A stretch of 64,000 nucleotides of DNA, taken from positions 124,001-188,000 of the forward strand of contig JAABSX010000002.1 of NCBI GenBank assembly GCA_011390205.1, written 5' to 3'. This stretch comes from Microscillaceae bacterium. Its GTDB lineage: Bacteria > Bacteroidota > Bacteroidia > Cytophagales > Microscillaceae. Below, in pieces: positions 44,910 through 53,469 of this stretch (its first letter is position 1; the number at the start of each line of letters is the position of its first letter). The notes under the pieces are model-generated. The model worked only from the letters and a program-made list of their open reading frames with translations, was not told where the DNA came from and ran no database searches. Position numbers and translations under genes: made by a program.

Positions 44910-47900
44910 ATGAGTGAAAAAATTCTTGAAGCACTTACCCAACTATTCGGAATCATTACCAAACAAGATGGGGGAGCTACTAAAGTAGAGCGTACATTCG
45001 TAATAGATTACTTTAAGAACGAACTAGACCAAGAGTCAGTCAAAACTTATATGTCTATATATGATAAAGTATCTAACTATGACGAGCACCGCGTGAAAGA
45101 AGATGGCAACCAAGAAATGGCCGCAAGTGACTCCGTAAGAGTGCTCAAATACTGCCGTCAGATTACTAAAGAGCTTGAGCAGCGTCAGAAAGTTATCATT
45201 CTTGTGAAATTGCTAGAGCTTATTTCATCAGATGGTAATTTTACGAAGCAGCGCCGTGAGGTAATTAATACGATTTCTTCTACTTTCAAAATTCAAAACG
45301 AGTACAAAGACATAGAGAGCTTTGTAATGAGTACTGACTCTTCTCAACTCAACCAAGACAATATCTTGGTGGTGAGTAACAACCCTAAGTTCTTGAACCC
45401 CGAAGTAGAACACTGGCAAGAAGATAACCTAGAAGGGGAGATTATATTTAAAAGAGTAGAAACAGGAGATCTTTATTTCGTAAAATATATCGGAGATACA
45501 CAGGTCAAAGCCAATGGCTTTGCTATGAAGATTAATCAAATCTATTTGTTTTCAAATGGAAGTAGTATCAAAACTGAAAGTGGAGTATCAATATACTATG
45601 GAGATGTAATCAGTACTTTTTTAGAGGAGCTCCAAGACTCCAAAATATCCTTCGTAGCAAAAGACATAGAGTTCGAATTTCCGAATGGCGTCAAAGGAAT
45701 ACAAACGCTCACTATCTCAGAACCACAAGGAAAATTACTTGGAATCATGGGGGGCAGTGGTGCAGGCAAGACCACACTTATGAATGTCTTGGCTGGTATA
45801 GAAACACCCTCCCAAGGCAGTGTGAAGATTAATGGCATTGATATCCACAAATACAAGAAAAAGATAGAAGGTGTCATAGGTTATATAGCCCAAGATGATC
45901 TATTGATAGAAGAGCTTACGGTTTACCAAAACCTCTATTACAATGCCAAGCTTTGCTTTAAGCACCTCAATGAAGAAGAGATAGACGAGCGAGTCATGGT
46001 TACACTGAGCAATCTTGGTCTTGACCATATCAAAAATTTAAGGGTGGGAAGTGTCTTAAACAAAAAAATCAGTGGTGGGCAAAGAAAAAGACTGAATATA
46101 GCCCTAGAGCTTATTCGTGAGCCTGCCGTGATGTTTGTAGATGAGCCTACCTCAGGGCTATCTTCCAAAGATTCTGAGAACGTAATTGACCTATTAAAAG
46201 AACTCTCCCTCAAAGGAAAACTAATATTTGTGGTCATTCACCAACCCTCTTCAGATATCTATAAAACCTTTGACAAGATGATTATCTTAGACAAAGGGGG
46301 CTATCTTATTTATTATGGCAATCCGATTGATGCCATTACCTATTTTAAGGAACAAACACACCAAGCCGATAGTGGAAGGCGAAGTGAAAACCCAGAAGAA
46401 CTTTTTAACCTGATAGAGAAAGAAGTAGTTGATGAGTTTGGAAAGCCCACAGGCAAGCGGCAGATAAGCCCGAAAGAATGGTATGAAAAATACCTGCAAG
46501 GTGAGCCCAGAGACCTTGTAGAGTCAATAGAAGGAGACCCACCTTCATCTCTCAAAAGACCCAATGTACTTAATCAGGCTATTTTATTTACGATACGAGA
46601 CTTCCTCTCAAAGGTGTCTAATCAGCAGTATATGCTTATCAACCTGCTAGAAGCTCCTTTGCTTGCTTTATTGCTTTCTTTTGTCATCAGATTTCAGAAT
46701 GAGCCAAACACAGGAGAGTATGTATATAGATACAATGACAATATCCCTGCTTATATCTTGATATGTATCATCATATCTATGTTTATGGGGCTTACGGTCA
46801 GTGCAGAGGAGATTATCAAAGACCAAAAAATTCAAAAAAGAGAAAGGTTTCTTAACCTCAGCCGTTTTGGATATTTGTCTTCTAAGATTATTATCTTATT
46901 CTTACTCTCTGCTGTCCAAACTTTCTGCTTTGTGGTGATAGGAAATATTATCCTAGAAGTAGATGGAGAATTTCTGACCTATTGGCCAGTGTTGTTCGCA
47001 ATCTCGTGCTTTTCTAATGTGCTAGGGCTGAATATATCCTCTACCTTTAACTCAGTCATTACGATTTACATCACTATCCCGCTATTGCTCATTCCTCAAA
47101 TGATTTTGAGTGGAATTATATTTAGGTACGAAAAAATGAACAACGTACTGACAGAAAAAGGCAAAGTGCCTCTTGTAGCAGATATTATGGTCTCTAGGTG
47201 GGCTTTTGAAGCCATTATGGTCAATCAATATATCAACAATCCCTATGAAAAGGATTATTACAATATTGACAAAAAAATAAGTGAAAACGACTATAAACTA
47301 AAGTTTTGGATACCCGAAATACTCGTTAGAGTAAATAGAAGCTTGGATAACCTAAACAAAGCCAAAAAAACAGACTCTCTGAAGAAAGAAATTCAAAAAG
47401 ATTTGTCTCTTATCCGAAATGAAATAGAGATTGAAAATTTCAGAATGGATATCCTTGATGGATTCAGTCTGGATAAAAAACTCAAAGTAGAAAACTTCGA
47501 TGAGCGAAGTGCAGACAGACTAATCACTTACTTAGACTCGGCCAAAGCCATTTATCTAAAAAAATTAAATGATGCCAATAAAGACAGGGATGACTTAGTC
47601 AGGATTATACAAGAACGTAGGGATTCTACCTATGATATTACAAAGTTTAAGAACCGTTATTTCAATGAAGGACAGCATGTTTTTGTAACCAACATAGAGA
47701 TTAAAGACCGTTACATAGAGCACAACGGAAGGATTATTCAGCAGATTAACCCTGTTTTTAATGAGCCGAAGCCTCGGGATAATCCTTTTGATTATCGAAC
47801 ACATTTCATGGCTCCCAAAAAACCATTTTTTGGGTCATTGTTTGATACGTATTATTTTAATGTCGCCGTGATATGGTTTTTTACACTGATACTATTTTTT

Positions 47901-47972
47901 ACATTGTATTTTGACTTCTTTAAAAATGTATTGGGCTTATTTGGCAAATTATCTTTTGGAAAGAAAAATTAA
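44910..47972 (+). CDS. TerB-like/ABCG-type ABC transporter, fused ATPase and permease
   Basis: 1020 aa from the ATG at 44910 (a GTG 22 codons upstream is less likely). Order: N-terminal helical TerB-like domain (about 1-130), a beta-rich region resembling FHA (about 150-235), then an ABC ATPase. The ATPase has Walker A GGSGAGKT (281-288), signature ISGGQRKR (387-394) and Walker B VMFVDEPTSG (407-416). An ABC2-type membrane domain of about five helices follows (about 570-740), then a charged, coiled-coil-rich ~200-residue insert, and a final helix (about 985-1005). ATPase-before-membrane order is that of the ABCG/White half-transporters, which dimerise to export lipids or other hydrophobic compounds. 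The N-terminal module could receive the SiaC signal. Confidence 0.88.
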   Translation: MSEKILEALTQLFGIITKQDGGATKVERTFVIDYFKNELDQESVKTYMSIYDKVSNYDEHRVKEDGNQEMAASDSVRVLKYCRQITKELEQRQKVIILVKLLELISSDGNFTKQRREVINTISSTFKIQNEYKDIESFVMSTDSSQLNQDNILVVSNNPKFLNPEVEHWQEDNLEGEIIFKRVETGDLYFVKYIGDTQVKANGFAMKINQIYLFSNGSSIKTESGVSIYYGDVISTFLEELQDSKISFVAKDIEFEFPNGVKGIQTLTISEPQGKLLGIMGGSGAGKTTLMNVLAGIETPSQGSVKINGIDIHKYKKKIEGVIGYIAQDDLLIEELTVYQNLYYNAKLCFKHLNEEEIDERVMVTLSNLGLDHIKNLRVGSVLNKKISGGQRKRLNIALELIREPAVMFVDEPTSGLSSKDSENVIDLLKELSLKGKLIFVVIHQPSSDIYKTFDKMIILDKGGYLIYYGNPIDAITYFKEQTHQADSGRRSENPEELFNLIEKEVVDEFGKPTGKRQISPKEWYEKYLQGEPRDLVESIEGDPPSSLKRPNVLNQAILFTIRDFLSKVSNQQYMLINLLEAPLLALLLSFVIRFQNEPNTGEYVYRYNDNIPAYILICIIISMFMGLTVSAEEIIKDQKIQKRERFLNLSRFGYLSSKIIILFLLSAVQTFCFVVIGNIILEVDGEFLTYWPVLFAISCFSNVLGLNISSTFNSVITIYITIPLLLIPQMILSGIIFRYEKMNNVLTEKGKVPLVADIMVSRWAFEAIMVNQYINNPYEKDYYNIDKKISENDYKLKFWIPEILVRVNRSLDNLNKAKKTDSLKKEIQKDLSLIRNEIEIENFRMDILDGFSLDKKLKVENFDERSADRLITYLDSAKAIYLKKLNDANKDRDDLVRIIQERRDSTYDITKFKNRYFNEGQHVFVTNIEIKDRYIEHNGRIIQQINPVFNEPKPRDNPFDYRTHFMAPKKPFFGSLFDTYYFNVAVIWFFTLILFFTLYFDFFKNVLGLFGKLSFGKKN

Positions 47973-47983
47973 CGATATTTTTG
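47955..47983 (+). promoter_or_regulatory. possible promoter of the first paralogous lipoprotein
   Basis: TTTG (47955-47958), 17-nt spacer, TATTTTTG (47976-47983), 35 nt before the ATG at 48018. The spacer is two short of the usual 19, so support is moderate. Confidence 0.35.
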
Positions 47984-48017
47984 ATGGATTTCTTCTGCTT
48001 TTACTAAATTATTTGAT

Positions 48018-48986
48018 ATGAAAACAATAAACGAATTAAAATCTAATATGAAGTCTCTAAGTCTATTTTTTGTCAGGCCTCTATCTGTCATCGTGTTGTC
48101 CGCACTTTTTCTGGTATCTTGCGGAGGCTCCTCAAGTAAGCAGACAGGTGATGAGCTTCTTAAAGAAAGTAAAAATGACTCCGAAGATGGGTCAAAAGTC
48201 CAAACACCTGCCATCTCTAGAGAGGTGCTGAGTGATATCGTGAAATCAATCCCCTCACCTCTTGAGATTTCTTTTCTTATCAAAGATTTGGGTATTAGAT
48301 ATGACCGAAGTATCCTTAACTCAGCAGACAACAGTGCCAATTATAATACAAGCTATAAGCAAGCACTGAATCTAGGAATCTACAGTACAGACTTAGGCTA
48401 TGCAAATATCTATGAGCAAACCCAAGATGCACTTTATTACTTAGGCTCTGTGAGAGAAATGGCAGAAGGACTTAAAATCGGACAGTTTTTTGACTTTAAT
48501 ACCATCAAAGATCTTGCTACCAAAAGTGATAATTTAGACTCCCTCTTGCTCGTAACTAACACCAACCTAGAAAGAATCAATGACCACTTGCAAGAAAATG
48601 GCAGGGCTGACCTCACCATACTTATCCTTACAGGCGGATGGCTTGAAGCACTTTATCTTACTTGTGAAGTAGCCAAAAAACAACCCAATGAATTACTCAG
48701 AAACAGAATAGGAGAGCAAAAGCTTATCTTAGATCAGTTATTACTTTTACTCTCTTTCTACGAAGAGTCACCAGATATAAAGACACTCATCAGTGAGCTC
48801 AATGAGCTTCAAAAAATCTATGATAATGTCAAGATTACGTATGAATATGAAGAATCTACCACAGAAGAAGAAAATGGAATGCTAATAGTAAGAGACAATA
48901 CACTTAGCAAAATTAACTTTACGGAAAAAGACCTAGACAATATCTTAGCAGTTACCATCAAGATTAGAAAGACAATCATAGAATAA
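48018..48986 (+). CDS. lipoprotein, paralogue A of a three-gene exported family
   Basis: 322 aa, not a recognised family. Lipoprotein signal with lipobox LVSCGG (Cys35), a short acidic linker (40-65), then a helical domain shared with the proteins at 49487 and 50355. Shared blocks are IPSPLEISFLIKDLGIRYDRS (split by eye at about 78-98), LNLGIYSTDLGYANIYEQ (about 117-134) and TGGWLEALYLTCEVAKK (about 205-221), then REQK-like EQKLILDQLLLLL. The lipid anchor suggests the outer or inner membrane, periplasmic side. It directly follows the ABC transporter (45 nt) and is closed by a strong terminator, so transporter and lipoprotein probably form the end of the sia operon. Confidence 0.82.
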   Translation: MKTINELKSNMKSLSLFFVRPLSVIVLSALFLVSCGGSSSKQTGDELLKESKNDSEDGSKVQTPAISREVLSDIVKSIPSPLEISFLIKDLGIRYDRSILNSADNSANYNTSYKQALNLGIYSTDLGYANIYEQTQDALYYLGSVREMAEGLKIGQFFDFNTIKDLATKSDNLDSLLLVTNTNLERINDHLQENGRADLTILILTGGWLEALYLTCEVAKKQPNELLRNRIGEQKLILDQLLLLLSFYEESPDIKTLISELNELQKIYDNVKITYEYEESTTEEENGMLIVRDNTLSKINFTEKDLDNILAVTIKIRKTIIE

Positions 48987-49020
48987 TAATTTAGGGTATC
49001 TTTCTTAGTCCTTGACATAT

Positions 49021-49068
49021 TTTTCTTGTCTGTGAGCTCGGTAGCTTACAGACAAGAAAATTTTTTTT
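49021..49068 (+). terminator. strong intrinsic terminator after paralogue A
   Basis: TTTTCTTGTCTGTGAGCT (49021-49038) pairs with AGCTTACAGACAAGAAAA (49043-49060), one mismatch, followed by eight T. It ends the cheR-to-lipoprotein run 35 nt past the stop. Confidence 0.93.
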
Positions 49069-49486
49069 AGGAAAGTCTCAAATGTTGATGTAAAAATATA
49101 CTTGATAAAAATAAAACCTGTGGTTATTAAGTCCAGAAGTAATAAAAAAAATGCTGTGGATACAGGATACTCAATACTAACGTGAAAACAAAATCAAAGT
49201 ACAAACGCATCTGATGCCTGTTAAATACATCATAATACAAAGTTATCTCAACACTTTAACCCCTCTTATACGTATGAATAGATGTGGTTAATGAAGTAGG
49301 CAAAACCTTAACAATAAATAGGAAGTACAGAACATCAGCAAACAAAACAAAATCAATTTGCTGGGTTCGCTATTAAGTACACACTTAATTAGGTAAGTTT
49401 TACCTCTTTTAAATTAACTCCGCAAAAAAGACTTAAAAAACATTTTAATCGTTACTTTCAAGACAAGAAAAAATAATTAGATAGTT
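49069..49486. other. intergenic control region before paralogue B
   Basis: About 420 AT-rich bases without a gene. I see no good TTTG-N20-TAnnTTTG match on the plus strand; on the minus strand CAAAGTTA (about 49238-49245) would be a -7 box, but nothing is encoded that way. The promoter for the B-C-secreted-protein unit must be here by position. Confidence 0.35.
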
Positions 49487-50338
49487 ATGAAAACAAATAT
49501 AATGAGAACGCTTGTATTACTCTGTTTCTTTTCAATAAGCATAAACGCGCACAGTCAAGATGCTTTGTTGAGCTCAATTATCAAAACGGTATCTCCCATC
49601 GAGACTGCTGACTTGATTAAGAAACTAAACATCCCTTATAACCGAAGTTTACTAAATTCACCCAATAAAAGTTACTCCTCCGACTTTAAAAACGCACTTA
49701 ACTTAGGTGTATATAGCAGTGACTTGGGATATGCCAACATCAACGAACAGTCTGCCGATGCACTAAATTATCTGACAGCCGTGAAAAGTACTGCTGATAA
49801 AATCAATGTAGGAGAGTTCATCAATGTAGGGAAAATATTAGGTATCGCTGCCAATAAAGACAATCTTAATATGCTTCTTGAAGTAACCACAGAAACATTT
49901 GAGAAAATGAGTGATTACCTACAGCAGCAAAATCGTTCAGACCTGGCAGCTATGGTTCTAGTAGGAGGTTATATAGAGTCCTTTTACATTATGTGCGAAG
50001 TAGCAAAAAAATACCCTAATAACACAGAACTTTCTACACGTGTCATAGAACAAAAATTAGTGCTAGAGCAAATCTTACAAGTACTAAAAACCCCCCAGTT
50101 TAGCAACAACCAAGATATACAAAGATTGGTGTATGACCTGAATAACCTAGATATACTTATGGCGAAATATAAGTTTGTGGGCTCAGGAGAAGTAGAAACT
50201 ACACAAAAAACAATAGGAGATATAGAAGTAGTGAGTATCTCAGACAAGAATCTAGCTCCCGAAATCGCCATTAGCCCCGCAGATTTAGAAGCCATCACAG
50301 GTGTAGTAGGGGAAATTAGAAAAGCAATCATCCAATAA
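49487..50338 (+). CDS. exported protein, paralogue B
   Basis: 283 aa. Cleavable signal peptide (about 1-23, ending INAHSQ) with no lipobox cysteine, so periplasmic or secreted rather than lipid-anchored. The mature part repeats the family blocks: IKKLNIPYNRSLLNSPN (about 42-58), LNLGVYSSDLGYANINEQ (about 68-85), VGGYIESFYIMCEVAKKYPN (about 155-174) and IEQKLVLEQILQVL. The C-terminus (GVVGEIRKAIIQ) also matches paralogue A (KIRKTIIE). Function unknown. Paralogue C follows after 16 nt. Confidence 0.82.
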   Translation: MKTNIMRTLVLLCFFSISINAHSQDALLSSIIKTVSPIETADLIKKLNIPYNRSLLNSPNKSYSSDFKNALNLGVYSSDLGYANINEQSADALNYLTAVKSTADKINVGEFINVGKILGIAANKDNLNMLLEVTTETFEKMSDYLQQQNRSDLAAMVLVGGYIESFYIMCEVAKKYPNNTELSTRVIEQKLVLEQILQVLKTPQFSNNQDIQRLVYDLNNLDILMAKYKFVGSGEVETTQKTIGDIEVVSISDKNLAPEIAISPADLEAITGVVGEIRKAIIQ

Positions 50339-50354
50339 AAATTTAAACACCAAA

Positions 50355-51245
50355 ATGAGGAAACTATATACACCTGTTATAGCCATCCTAATTCTTTGTT
50401 GCTTCACAAGTGAAATAAAAGCACAAGTAACCGAAGCAGAAGTCCCAGAATCAGAGGTGCTGGAAAAGTTAATGCAAACTATTCCGTCCCCCTCCGAATT
50501 TTCGTCTTTGGTAAAGGAAATAGGTATCAAGTTTAACCCCGAATTGTTAAATTCTCCCGCCAATATCTCTAAGTATAATTCGGACTATCAGAAAGCCATC
50601 AATTTAGGAATATACAGCACAGACTTAGGCTATCTTAATGTATATGAAAACAAAGATTCTCTCGGGCTAGTATATTTGACGAGTATTAAGCAAATTGCTG
50701 ATAAGCTAGATGTGGGCGCTCAAATAAACTTTGGTAAGATTACCCAGTATGCCATGCTAAACAATGTAAATGGCCTACTATCAGAGACATCTTATTCTTT
50801 TGATAAAATCAATAGACAGCTGGTAGATGAGAAAAAAGGCTTTATTTCTGTCTTAATCCTGACAGGAGGTTGGTTAGAAACACTTTATCTGACCTGCCAA
50901 GCAGCCAAAGAATATCCAAATAAACTGCTTGACACTCGGGTTGCAGAGCAAAAAATTATTTTAGAACAGATACTTCCTATACTGAAAACTTATGAAAAAG
51001 GGGAGCAAATGGCCGAACTCTACCGTGAACTGTCTTCTCTAAATGAGTTTTTTCAGAAAATTAGAATCAAACAAAAAATTCGTTCAGAAGAAAATTACGA
51101 AATACAAATGTGGGGAGAACTAGAGGTGATTGTTTACCTTAATGAAGCCGATAGCAAAGATCAAATTAAGTACAAGGCAGAAGATTTAAATGATATTCTA
51201 AAGGAAACATCCCTCATAAGGTCTAAAATGGTAGAAGCAAAGTAG
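50355..51245 (+). CDS. exported protein, paralogue C
   Basis: 296 aa. Signal peptide with a Cys pair (LILCCFTSEIKAQ), probably cleaved after KAQ. The mature protein carries the same blocks as A and B: IPSPSEFSSLVKEIGIKFNP (about 36-55), INLGIYSTDLGYLNVYENKD (about 78-97), TGGWLETLYLTCQAAKEYPN and AEQKIILEQILPIL. It is nearer to A than to B in the GGWLE block. No catalytic pattern is visible; the family appears all-helical. It sits between paralogue B and a small secreted protein in one unit. Confidence 0.82.
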   Translation: MRKLYTPVIAILILCCFTSEIKAQVTEAEVPESEVLEKLMQTIPSPSEFSSLVKEIGIKFNPELLNSPANISKYNSDYQKAINLGIYSTDLGYLNVYENKDSLGLVYLTSIKQIADKLDVGAQINFGKITQYAMLNNVNGLLSETSYSFDKINRQLVDEKKGFISVLILTGGWLETLYLTCQAAKEYPNKLLDTRVAEQKIILEQILPILKTYEKGEQMAELYRELSSLNEFFQKIRIKQKIRSEENYEIQMWGELEVIVYLNEADSKDQIKYKAEDLNDILKETSLIRSKMVEAK

Positions 51246-51284
51246 AAATACACAAATGTCTTAACACAAAATAGAACTTATCAA

Positions 51285-51716
51285 ATGAACTTAAAAAAAA
51301 TCACTCATACATTAACTCTCGCAATTGTATTGTGTTTGATGGGTTTATACTCAAATGTACAGGCACAATGCAATACAGAGCAATACACTGACAAAGGAAT
51401 CAAAAAACTGCAAGAGGGATACACATTCCTTAAGAGCTACCCGATAAGTGGAGAACAGGGCAAAAAGTATTCTTACATATTTAGTCAGGGGACTTCTTAT
51501 CTTATCACACTTGCCAATAATACCTCTGATAGCAATGGACTATACATTACGCTCTATGACTCTAATAACCACGAAATAGCCACAAGCTACAACAATGGCA
51601 AGTTTTATTCTGCTGTATCTTTTACGTGTAAAAAAACAGGAATTTATCATCTTAAATTTAGCTTCCGAGATGCAAAAGATTACTGTGCAGCAGGTGTGTT
51701 GGCTATGAAAAGATAG
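51285..51716 (+). CDS. small secreted beta-rich protein
   Basis: 143 aa, not recognised. Signal peptide ending NVQAQ (about 1-28), mature domain of ~115 residues rich in Tyr/Ser/Asn with alternating strands (YSYIFSQGTSYLITLANN, LYITLYDSNNHEIATSY, FTCKKTGIYHLKFSF). Cys residues occur at the mature N-terminus, in FTCKK and in DYCAAG. The pattern 'YxIxLxN..LYITLYD...FTC..TGIYxLxFSF' is like a C2-like or PPC-type beta sandwich. It ends the unit with the two paralogues, before a bidirectional terminator. Confidence 0.7.
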   Translation: MNLKKITHTLTLAIVLCLMGLYSNVQAQCNTEQYTDKGIKKLQEGYTFLKSYPISGEQGKKYSYIFSQGTSYLITLANNTSDSNGLYITLYDSNNHEIATSYNNGKFYSAVSFTCKKTGIYHLKFSFRDAKDYCAAGVLAMKR

Positions 51717-51738
51717 AATTGTTATTTTTATATAGGTT

Positions 51739-51778
51739 AAAAAGCAAAAATAGAACTAGTCATATTTTTGCTTTTTTT
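51739..51778. terminator. bidirectional terminator
   Basis: AAAAAGCAAAAATA (51739-51752) pairs with TATTTTTGCTTTTT (from 51763), T-rich on both strands. It separates the secreted-protein unit from the convergent CNNM/CBS gene ending at 51781. Confidence 0.85.
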
Positions 51779-51780
51779 TA

Positions 51781-53085
51781 TTAAGCATTCTTTTCACGAA
51801 CTTGATTTAGATAATCCAAAGAAATAACCATCTTGATGGTATCAATCCGAGAATATTGCATGGACAAAACCGTAAAGGTGAAAGGATATATTTCAATGAC
51901 CTCATTTACCTGCGGTATATTTTCATAGTTGCTCAAAATAAAGCCTCCTAAAGTATCATACTCACCCTCAGGGATTTTCCATTCGTAGCGGTCATTTAGC
52001 TCGTCTATCTCGTGTCTAGCACTAAATATATAAGTAGAATCATTGATTTTTTGCTCTACCCAATCTTCTTGATCATATTCATCTTGAATCTCACCAAATA
52101 TTTCTTCTACCACATCTTCTATACTTACGATGCCTTCTGTGCCTCCAAATTCATCTACTACCAGTGCCAAGCTTTTGCGCTCAGTAATAAACCGGGCTAA
52201 GATTTCTTGAGCAGGTGTAGAAGCAGGTATGATGATAATATCTGATAGAATAGAGCGAATATCTTTGGGAGATTTAAACAAATCTAGTGCATGGCAATAA
52301 CCTATCACCTCATCTATGCTTTCTTGATAGACAATGACCTTAGAGTGCCCACTATCCAGAAAGGCCTGCTTGAGTTTGGCTATGTCATCATCTACTTCTA
52401 CTGCAAAAATCTCGGTGCGGGGTATCATACAATCCCTGACCTTCACACTTCTAAACAAAATGGCTTTTGCAAATATTTTGGAGTCAATCTCGTGATTGGT
52501 AGAGGGCTTGTCTTGGGGTGTTTGTGTATTGGTGATGTAGTTATGCAAATCTACCAAGCTATAGATAGGAGTAGCTTCTGTGTAAGCAAGCCCCAGAATC
52601 TTGGTAATCACAAATTTAGAAAGCCCTACCACCACATATACAAATATAAACAGCAGCCAGTAAGCTATCAGAATCGGCACTGAAAATATCTCCAGAAGTC
52701 TATCAGGGTTAATCATGAACAGGGTCTTGGGCAGAAACTCAGCCGTAATCAATACGATGAGTGTAGAGATGATAGACTGAACCACCAACACACTAAGCTC
52801 ATTATTTATCTGAGAGGGCAAGTATGCCATCACTATAGGGTCCAGAATATTGGCCATATAGATACCATACAGTACCAGCGTAACAGTATTTCCTACTAGC
52901 ATCGTAGCGATAAACCGAGAAGGTTGCTTAAAGAAATTAGAAATAATTCTACCTGAAAGTACTCCTTGTTTCTTTTGTAGTTCAAAATAGAGGCGGTTGG
53001 CTGATACAAAGGCTATCTCTGTGCCCGAAAAAAAGGCCGAAAGTGCCAGTGAAACCAAAATAGCGATTATTTCGTGATATTCCAT
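51781..53085 (-). CDS. CNNM/CBS/CorC_HlyC-domain protein (hemolysin C family)
   Basis: 434 aa. CNNM domain (about 1-190; FFSGTEIAFVSANRLYFELQ, LITAEFLPKTLFMINP), CBS pair (about 215-330; RDCMIPRTEIFAVEVDDDI, VVDEFGGTEGIVSIEDVVEEIFGEI) and C-terminal CorC_HlyC domain (about 345-430; YEWKIPEGEYDTLGGFIL). GldE-like proteins of gliding Bacteroidota share this layout, but gldD is not adjacent. Here it ends the coaX-OMP-TPR-lptC series, overlapping the preceding small gene by one nucleotide. Probable role in cation efflux. Confidence 0.9.
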   Translation of the reverse strand: MEYHEIIAILVSLALSAFFSGTEIAFVSANRLYFELQKKQGVLSGRIISNFFKQPSRFIATMLVGNTVTLVLYGIYMANILDPIVMAYLPSQINNELSVLVVQSIISTLIVLITAEFLPKTLFMINPDRLLEIFSVPILIAYWLLFIFVYVVVGLSKFVITKILGLAYTEATPIYSLVDLHNYITNTQTPQDKPSTNHEIDSKIFAKAILFRSVKVRDCMIPRTEIFAVEVDDDIAKLKQAFLDSGHSKVIVYQESIDEVIGYCHALDLFKSPKDIRSILSDIIIIPASTPAQEILARFITERKSLALVVDEFGGTEGIVSIEDVVEEIFGEIQDEYDQEDWVEQKINDSTYIFSARHEIDELNDRYEWKIPEGEYDTLGGFILSNYENIPQVNEVIEIYPFTFTVLSMQYSRIDTIKMVISLDYLNQVREKNA

Positions 53086-53324
53086 TATTTGCGAGAAGAT
53101 TGGGCTGAGCGTGTGTTTTTAGTATGGCGAGGGGCTTTTTTAGGAGTAGGCTCTTGCTCTTTTTGCTGATTCCTACGCAAGCTAAGCCAAGTAAGGCACA
53201 ACACATTTATCATAAAAATCCAGTAAGTATCTATAATCTCCTGACCAAGCCGAATGATCTGATCTACGCCAATGATAAAAAAGACTACTGCAAGGCTGAG
53301 CAATACATAATCAAAAAATTTCAT
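53085..53324 (-). CDS. small membrane protein between lptC and the CNNM gene
   Basis: 79 aa: two transmembrane helices (about 4-24 and 33-50) and a highly basic tail (RRNQQKEQEPTPKKAPRH...). Its stop shares a nucleotide with the ATG of the CNNM gene (TAATG), so the two are translationally coupled. A TATTTTTG -7-like box lies about 66 nt upstream (53397-53390, minus). The same small gene position recurs in Bacteroidota lptC loci; function unknown. Confidence 0.65.
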   Translation of the reverse strand: MKFFDYVLLSLAVVFFIIGVDQIIRLGQEIIDTYWIFMINVLCLTWLSLRRNQQKEQEPTPKKAPRHTKNTRSAQSSRK

Positions 53325-53469
53325 GGCTTTGGGTGTGTTTGCGCTTGATGATTCATCTAAGGATATATTTTTACGACACTTTATAATTGCAAAAATACAT
53401 CAGAATTTAATTTTCTTTAGCTTTTTCGGACTTTTTGTTACACCATGGATTACAAATAAGCTTATTTCT

